Shown: positions 28,162 through 32,444 of the stretch, in pieces
Layout of the letters: the number at the start of each line of letters is the position of its first letter
Position numbering within the stretch: the stretch's first letter is position 1
IMG/VR virus record: IMGVR_UViG_3300009164_000213
Coordinates: 1 to 32,444 of that record
Strand: one strand, 5' to 3'
Source of the DNA: a virus
Length of the DNA: 32,444 nt
The notes under the pieces: generated by a model
What the model was told of the DNA's origin: nothing
What the model saw: only the letters and a program-made list of their open reading frames with translations
The model's database searches: none
Made by a program: the position numbers and the translations under genes

Positions 28162-28856
28162 ACGTAAACGACTTTGTCAAAGGTAACATAGACTACCATA
28201 ACTTACTGTCATCGGCGGCCTGGCAGGGCGGCAAGATTTCGCCCCAAGTTAGATACAAGTTGTTACAAACAGCCAAGTTCTTCATTGACTACCTGGACAT
28301 ACCCGACTTCAGGGTACTAGATGTTGTGTTAACAGGTAGCATGGCCAACTATAACTACACCAAGTATTCGGATTTTGATGTGCATGTGGTCACACGTTAT
28401 AGAGATTTAAAGTGCGATGACCTTGCTGAAGCATTTTATCGTGCCAAAAAGGAAATATGGAATAACAATCACGATATTGTTATTCACGGACACGATGTTG
28501 AGCTATACGTAGAGGACATAGAAAAGCCTCCTGTAAGCGAAGGAATCTACAGTTTATTAGACGACAAGTGGTTAAATACTCCAAAATATTCACCTCCAGA
28601 CATCGATAAAGGTGCGGTCAATCTCAAAGTACAGGATTTAATTAAACAAATAGATGTTGCAATCGAAACTGCAGACGACCCAGAAGATATACAACGTATA
28701 ACAGACAAGCTACGTCACATGCGCAGAGCCGGGCTAGACAAGACCGGAGAGTTCAGTGTAGAGAATTTGGCTTTCAAGGTGTTGCGAAATCAGGGCTACA
28801 TTGACCGGCTGTATAAAGCACACAATCATCAGCAAGACCAAAATCTAAGTTTATAA
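28158..28856 (+). CDS. Pol-beta-superfamily nucleotidyltransferase
   Basis: 232 residues. 'DVVLTGSMANYNYTKYSDFDVHVV' contains the G60-S61 motif and D72-x-D74, with a third carboxylate in 'HDVELYVED' (D113 or E115), which together form the Pol-beta-type nucleotidyltransferase active site. The rest is helical ('DLIKQIDVAIETADDPEDIQ'). The N-terminus 'MNVNDFVKG' fits the shared start pattern, although no Glu-Gly/Ala site follows closely. Relatives transfer nucleotides to RNA, proteins or small molecules (CCA-adding, MNT, OAS/cGAS-like, GlnD). It starts in an ATGA overlap with the metallopeptidase, so the two are probably made together. The target is unknown. Confidence 0.75.
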   Translation: MNVNDFVKGNIDYHNLLSSAAWQGGKISPQVRYKLLQTAKFFIDYLDIPDFRVLDVVLTGSMANYNYTKYSDFDVHVVTRYRDLKCDDLAEAFYRAKKEIWNNNHDIVIHGHDVELYVEDIEKPPVSEGIYSLLDDKWLNTPKYSPPDIDKGAVNLKVQDLIKQIDVAIETADDPEDIQRITDKLRHMRRAGLDKTGEFSVENLAFKVLRNQGYIDRLYKAHNHQQDQNLSL

Positions 28857-28866
28857 GAGTTTAACT

Positions 28867-29505
28867 GTGAATGATTTGTCGCTATCGACTAATAAATTAA
28901 CCATTGACGGTTATTGGCAACGCCCTATTAACAAAACCCTATTTTCTCCCACAATAGCAGATTTGGCTTTATTTGATCAAAATGGTTACGACTTAACCGA
29001 TCTAGAACAACGGTATGCGCATCAGAATTTGACTACTGCACAAGCACACAGATATCATCGAGCACTAAAATATGATTGGTTTACGCAAGTCGAAAAGAAT
29101 TGTTTTGCTGTACTAAATCACAGTTTATTATTTGAACGTAAAGCCTACTCAGGGCTAGCACAACAACAATTGTTATACTGGGCAAAAACTAATCCATTGG
29201 TACACAAGCTGTTGGCTTTGCGTCCCAAGTGGGGACTTGATTTTAGCATGGACTATGTTAACCAAAACGGAGATGTGTTTGAAATACTGCATTGGGAATA
29301 CGATGGATTTGATTACGAACAAGTGCAAGTATATAAGTTACAACTACAGGCCAAGTTTGCCGCAATAGACTGGGACGATGCCGGGGAGGAAATTCTTAGA
29401 CATAAAGATCAATGGCATCATTTAGACTTCTTTGAACAAAGTGCATGGAAGTGCAACTACTTTGGTATACCACAAGAGCGATTCAAGATGGTTGCTTGGA
29501 AATAA
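28867..29505 (+). CDS. Hypothetical protein (GTG start)
   Basis: 212 residues from a GTG at 28867 with only a weak AAGAG upstream. The protein is rich in Trp, Tyr, His and Gln, with no signal peptide, membrane segment or cysteine pair. Segments such as 'ERKAYSGLAQQQLLYWAKTN', 'KWGLDFSMDYVNQNGDVFEI' and 'LHWEYDGFDYEQVQVYK' suggest one globular alpha/beta domain. No family is recognised. It lies between the late block and the small genes before the polymerase, and it is not clear which group it belongs to. Confidence 0.6.
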   Translation: MNDLSLSTNKLTIDGYWQRPINKTLFSPTIADLALFDQNGYDLTDLEQRYAHQNLTTAQAHRYHRALKYDWFTQVEKNCFAVLNHSLLFERKAYSGLAQQQLLYWAKTNPLVHKLLALRPKWGLDFSMDYVNQNGDVFEILHWEYDGFDYEQVQVYKLQLQAKFAAIDWDDAGEEILRHKDQWHHLDFFEQSAWKCNYFGIPQERFKMVAWK

Positions 29506-29508
29506 ATA
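29501..29508 (+). promoter_or_regulatory. T4 late-like element AATAAATA (weak)
   Basis: AATAAATAC overlaps the stop of the 28867 gene and lies four bases before the ATG at 29513, which has no Shine-Dalgarno sequence. If it acts as a promoter, the message would be nearly leaderless, so confidence is low. Confidence 0.25.
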
Positions 29509-29512
29509 CTAT

Positions 29513-29692
29513 ATGGAAAAATATATGGATGACTACGATAGTTACAAACGATATACATCTAGCACAACCAAATGTAATTGTGGATGTAGTGCACATTGCG
29601 GGCATAGTTGTATGACTGATGATTGCGAGTGCACCGATTGCCAATGTTTCACGTGCCAAGATCAAGCGAATATACTACGTAGTTCGAATTAA
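29513..29692 (+). CDS. Small cysteine-rich metal-binding-type protein
   Basis: 59 residues from the ATG at 29513; an in-frame ATG at 29432 lies inside the previous gene. Ten cysteines fall within about 30 residues in C-x-C and C-x-x-C spacing ('KCNCGCSAHCGHSC', 'DCECTDCQCFTC'), with two His. This composition fits a zinc- or copper-binding knuckle or a metallothionein-like peptide. A Tyr/Asp-rich N-terminus precedes it. There is no signal peptide, so it would act in the cytoplasm. The metal and role are inference from composition. Confidence 0.6.
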   Translation: MEKYMDDYDSYKRYTSSTTKCNCGCSAHCGHSCMTDDCECTDCQCFTCQDQANILRSSN

Positions 29693-29694
29693 GA

Positions 29695-29808
29695 ACACTC
29701 TACCTTAGGACCTTTGCGTTATAAGAGTGTAGGCGGCTGCTGCCTAAAACAATGTTACGCCAGACATTGCTTAAAGTGAGCATTTATTTTCGTCTTAATG
29801 CTTGCTTT
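29695..29808 (+). ncRNA. Hairpin-rich intergenic segment, candidate structured RNA or terminator
   Basis: Four stems follow one another: ACACTCT/AGAGTGT (29695-29701 with 29724-29730), TAGGCGG/CTGCCTA (29730-29736 with 29740-29746, one G-T pair), CAATGT/ACATTG (29750-29755 with 29764-29769), and a 12-bp stem with two wobbles (2973-84 region: 29773-29784 with 29797-29808). The last is followed by a short T-rich stretch and may end transcription. It is the only gap over 150 bases besides the phoH control region. Confidence 0.4.
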
Positions 29809-29830
29809 TCTGCGATAAGTAATCTACAAT
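29802..29830 (+). promoter_or_regulatory. Promoter candidate, TTGCTT-17-TACAAT
   Basis: TTGCTT at 29802-29807, a 17-base spacer and TACAAT at 29825-29830, 28 bases before the dsbA-like ATG. It would drive the unit that leads into the DNA polymerase gene. The -35 overlaps the arm of the last hairpin. Confidence 0.45.
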
Positions 29831-29858
29831 AGTCTATTACTAATCACAGGAGAACTGA

Positions 29859-30122
29859 ATGACTTCACCACGCATGTTCAGCGGCGAACAAAAACTTAAA
29901 CTTACTCAAATTATCAATGAGGGCATGACCGTTTTACACGAGATCGAGACCCTCAACGAAGGCCTTAACGACACTGTCAAAGCCATTGCAGAAGAATTGG
30001 AAATTAAACCCGCTATCCTCAAAAAAGCAATCAAGATTGCACACAAAGCCAAACTGGGCGAAACCAACCGAGATCACGATGACCTTAACACTATCCTCGA
30101 AACTGTAGGCAAAACACTTTGA
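29859..30122 (+). CDS. dsbA: DsbA-like small double-stranded DNA-binding protein (T4 type)
   Basis: 87 residues with AGGAG upstream of the ATG. It is helical and charged: 'TVLHEIETLNEGLNDTVKAI', 'AEELEIKPAILKKAIKIAHK'. The order resembles T4 DsbA (89 residues), in which a short loop-out 'YNExIKDI' helix is followed by 'AKEELGVxxxxFNxLLxxYHK'. T4 DsbA binds DNA at late promoters and helps late transcription. It overlaps the next gene by three bases. The name here refers to the T4 protein, not to the disulfide oxidase. Moderate confidence, as small helical proteins are hard to assign by eye. Confidence 0.55.
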   Translation: MTSPRMFSGEQKLKLTQIINEGMTVLHEIETLNEGLNDTVKAIAEELEIKPAILKKAIKIAHKAKLGETNRDHDDLNTILETVGKTL

Positions 30123-30409
30123 ATAATATTATAATAGGCATATTTGATTGGATTAAGGATGATTACACGAGTAATAGAGTACGTTTTTGTCTTGAGGTCC
30201 TTGCTTGGGCTGTATCTATTGGCTGTAGTATCACTATGGCCGCAACCGTGCCTAATCCTCCCCTTCTTTACATGTACCCTGTTTGGATTACAGGTTGTGC
30301 TATATACGCTTGGTGCGCTTATAGTCGGCGTTCCTTTGGTATGCTGGCTAATTATATCTTGCTTACCACAATCGACACCATTGGATTGATCAGGATGATT
30401 GTTAATTAA
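30119..30409 (+). CDS. Small membrane protein, TTG start
   Basis: 96 residues if read from the TTG that overlaps the previous stop (TTGA). After a short soluble N-terminus ('GIFDWIKDDYTSNRVR') there are three hydrophobic segments at about 23-43, 48-67 and 72-94 ('VLAWAVSIGCSITMAATV', 'YMYPVWITGCAIYAWCAY', 'GMLANYILLTTIDTIGLI'). The composition is similar to small phage inner-membrane proteins. It ends in a TAATG overlap with the polymerase gene, so its translation is probably coupled to polymerase. The function is not recognised; the start is uncertain. Confidence 0.6.
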   Translation: MNNIIIGIFDWIKDDYTSNRVRFCLEVLAWAVSIGCSITMAATVPNPPLLYMYPVWITGCAIYAWCAYSRRSFGMLANYILLTTIDTIGLIRMIVN

Positions 30410-32444
30410 TGAGTTACGTTGACGCACTATTTTCAAAAGACGAAGATCGAATTTACGTAGTAGAACGTGTGGATGGTCAAAGGATATATCGAGAATATCC
30501 TGCCAACTATATTTTTTATTATGATGATCCTCGCGGCAAGTTCAGAACTATTTACGACACACCTGTCAGCAGATTCAGCACACGCAGTGGTAAGGAATAC
30601 TTCAAAGAACTCAAAATGCACAGCAAGGGCAAGCTGTGGGAATCCGACATCAAGCCCTTGGTTAGATGCCTTGAAGAAAACTACTTGGGCAAAGACGCAC
30701 CTAAACTAAACACAGCGTTCTTTGACATTGAGGTCGACTTTGATCCTGTACGTGGATTTAGTCGACCCGAAGATCCGTTTAATCCAATCACTGCTATTTC
30801 AATCTATCTTGGTTGGCTGGACAAACTGGTAACACTGGTAGTTCCACCCAAGAGCTACAGTTGGGCGGCCGCAGAGGAAATTGTCAATCAATTTGACAAC
30901 TGTTTCTTGTTCGATCGCGAGGAGGATATGATTAAAACATTCCTTGACTTGATTGAAGATGCAGACATACTGAGTGGTTGGAACAGTGAAGGCTTCGATA
31001 TTCCCTACATGGTCATGCGCACTATCAAGGTACTGAGCAAAGACGACACTAGACGTTACTGTTTGTGGGATCAGTTTCCCAAGAAAAGAACCTTTGAACG
31101 TTTTGGCGCAGAAAACATCACATTCGACCTAGTGGGTCGTGTGCACATGGACTATATGCAGTTGTATCGCAAGTACACATATGAAGAACGTCACAGTTAC
31201 AGTTTGGATGCCATTGGCGAGTACGAACTAGATGAACGCAAAATACAATACGAAGGTACCTTGGATCAGTTGTACAACAAGGACTTTCCCAAGTTCATTG
31301 ACTACAACAGACAAGACACTGTGTTGTTGGCCAAGATGGATAAGAAACTGAAGTTTATTGACTTGGCAAATGAATTGGCACATGATAATACTGTATTGCT
31401 ACCCACCACCATGGGAGCAGTGGCTGTCACCGAACAAGCCATTATCAATGAAGCGCATCAAAAAGGTTTAGTAGTTCAAAATAGGAGTAATCAAGATGAA
31501 CAAGGTGACACGCAAGCGGCAGGTGCCTACGTTGCTTACCCCAAAAGAGGTATGCATGAATGGATTGGGGCCATTGATATCAACTCGCTCTATCCCTCGG
31601 CTATTCGCGCCCTTAACATGGCATGCGAAACGATTGTCGGACAAATCAGACCGGATCGAACAGACCACTACATAACAGAAAAGATGGCAGCAGGGGCTAG
31701 TTTTGCTGACGCTTGGGAGGGCCTGTTTGGTACACTAGAGTATACCAGTGTGATGAACATGGAAGCAGGCACTGAACTTACCATTGATTGGGAAGGCGGC
31801 GGCAGTGATTCAATGAGCGCATCGGATATCTGGCGCTTGATCTTTGAAGGCAATCAACCCTGGATCTTGAGTGCCAATGGTACCATCTTTAAATATGATG
31901 CCAAAGGTATTGTGCCCGGCTTGCTAGAACGCTGGTATGCAGAACGGCAAGAAATGCAATCCAAGAAGAAAGATGCAACCACACCAGAAGAGAAAGCATT
32001 CTGGGACAAGCGACAACTGGTTAAAAAGATTAACTTGAACAGCTTGTATGGTGCTATTTTGAATCCAGGCTGCCGCTTCTTTGACAAACGTATTGGACAA
32101 AGTACAACATTGACAGGTCGTGTGATTGCCAAACACATGGACAGTTTTGTTAACGAATGTATCTTTGGCAAGTATGACCATGTGGGCGAAAGCATTATCT
32201 ATGGTGACACAGACTCTGTTTACTTTAGTGCGTGGCCTGCTGTCAAGGCTGAAGTAGAAGCAGGACGTATGCAGTGGAACAAAGAAATCTGCGTTCAACT
32301 GTATGACCAAATTGGTGACCAAGTCAACGAGAGCTTTCCTTTGTTTATGGAACGTGCATTCCGCTGTCCAAGAGAAATGGGCTCTATCATCAAAGGCGGT
32401 CGTGAGCTGGTTGCCATCAAAGGCCTGTTTATCAAGAAGAAACG
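30409..32444 (+). CDS. 43: Family B DNA polymerase (T4 gp43-type), 3' partial
   Basis: 678 residues are visible before the window edge; T4 gp43 has 898. The ATG at 30409 overlaps the previous stop by one base. The 3'-5' exonuclease motifs are present: Exo I 'FFDIEVDF' (D106, E108), Exo II 'GWNSEGFDIPYM', Exo III 'YNRQDTVLL' (Y299, D303). Polymerase motif A is 'DINSLYPS' (D390), motif B 'KKINLNSLYGA' (about 539-549) and motif C 'YGDTDS' (D600, D602). All catalytic residues are intact, so it is an active, proof-reading replicase. The C-terminal clamp-binding end lies outside the window. It should work with the gp44-type loader at 6820. Confidence 0.95.
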   Translation, partial: MSYVDALFSKDEDRIYVVERVDGQRIYREYPANYIFYYDDPRGKFRTIYDTPVSRFSTRSGKEYFKELKMHSKGKLWESDIKPLVRCLEENYLGKDAPKLNTAFFDIEVDFDPVRGFSRPEDPFNPITAISIYLGWLDKLVTLVVPPKSYSWAAAEEIVNQFDNCFLFDREEDMIKTFLDLIEDADILSGWNSEGFDIPYMVMRTIKVLSKDDTRRYCLWDQFPKKRTFERFGAENITFDLVGRVHMDYMQLYRKYTYEERHSYSLDAIGEYELDERKIQYEGTLDQLYNKDFPKFIDYNRQDTVLLAKMDKKLKFIDLANELAHDNTVLLPTTMGAVAVTEQAIINEAHQKGLVVQNRSNQDEQGDTQAAGAYVAYPKRGMHEWIGAIDINSLYPSAIRALNMACETIVGQIRPDRTDHYITEKMAAGASFADAWEGLFGTLEYTSVMNMEAGTELTIDWEGGGSDSMSASDIWRLIFEGNQPWILSANGTIFKYDAKGIVPGLLERWYAERQEMQSKKKDATTPEEKAFWDKRQLVKKINLNSLYGAILNPGCRFFDKRIGQSTTLTGRVIAKHMDSFVNECIFGKYDHVGESIIYGDTDSVYFSAWPAVKAEVEAGRMQWNKEICVQLYDQIGDQVNESFPLFMERAFRCPREMGSIIKGGRELVAIKGLFIKKK

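Noticed and set aside
29682-29690. GTTCGAATT, like a tRNA T-loop
   Set aside because: The flanking bases do not pair into a 5-bp T stem and no acceptor or anticodon stem can be placed; it is the end of the Cys-rich gene.

Overview
This window looks like part of a large, T4-like (myovirus-type) tailed phage genome. It carries a T4 gp43-type family B DNA polymerase, a gp44-type clamp loader ATPase, a gp31/GroES-type co-chaperonin, a DsbA-like small DNA-binding protein, PhoH, a GH19 endolysin with a spanin pair, and tail-fibre genes with collagen repeats and an S74 autochaperone. Genes are packed head to tail, with 1-4 base start/stop overlaps and almost no empty DNA. Only phoH is on the minus strand. 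The o-spanin lipoprotein and the GH19 lysin point to a Gram-negative host; I cannot name it. No tRNA gene, IS element or CRISPR array is visible.

Layout. 1-5025: tail-fibre or adsorption proteins. 5032-10691: DNA handling and accessory genes (Hc1-like histone, a fragment resembling the GRGS region of PolIII alpha, GroES-like, clamp loader, HAD phosphatase, a ParB-like protein, a GIY-YIG-like protein), served by a set of sigma70-like promoters. 10711-11716: convergent terminator, phoH on the minus strand and a divergent control region. 11717-16528: two unknown proteins, then lysis and envelope genes (i-spanin, o-spanin, endolysin, a possible head protein, a 20-residue cationic peptide, a DUF4337-like membrane protein, a holin candidate, a lipoprotein and a small exported protein). 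16535-21347: DnaJ, a ClpA-type unfoldase, an unknown protein and a glycosyltransferase, closed by a strong terminator. 21373-28856: a late-looking block of six genes. 28867-30409: small genes and a hairpin-rich spacer. 30409 to the end: DNA polymerase, cut by the window edge.

The most interesting region is 21402-28856. Five of its six proteins, and also the protein at 14262, begin M-x-x-x-[D/E]-[F/L], which resembles the T4 capsid-targeting propeptide MKTYQEFIAE. A 902-residue protein in the block has eleven [V/L/M]-x-E-[G/A] tripeptide sites of the kind cut by T4 prohead protease gp21. Two of the predicted fragments would begin with a hydrophobic segment, one of them a textbook twin-arginine signal. 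Neighbouring genes with the same N-terminal pattern encode an NMN-adenylyltransferase-like enzyme fused to a long tail, an HExxH metallopeptidase and a Pol-beta-type nucleotidyltransferase. I infer a packaged cargo system: enzymes and a self-dividing polyprotein loaded into the head and injected with the DNA. This is inference from sequence pattern only.

The phage also encodes three proteostasis factors: a GroES-like protein, DnaJ and ClpA with the ClpP-docking tripeptide IGF. Two promoter classes can be proposed: TTGAC-N17/18-TAnnnT before replication, chaperone and accessory genes, and [A/C]ATAAATA[T/C] (T4 late-like) before virion genes, whose starts largely lack a Shine-Dalgarno sequence.
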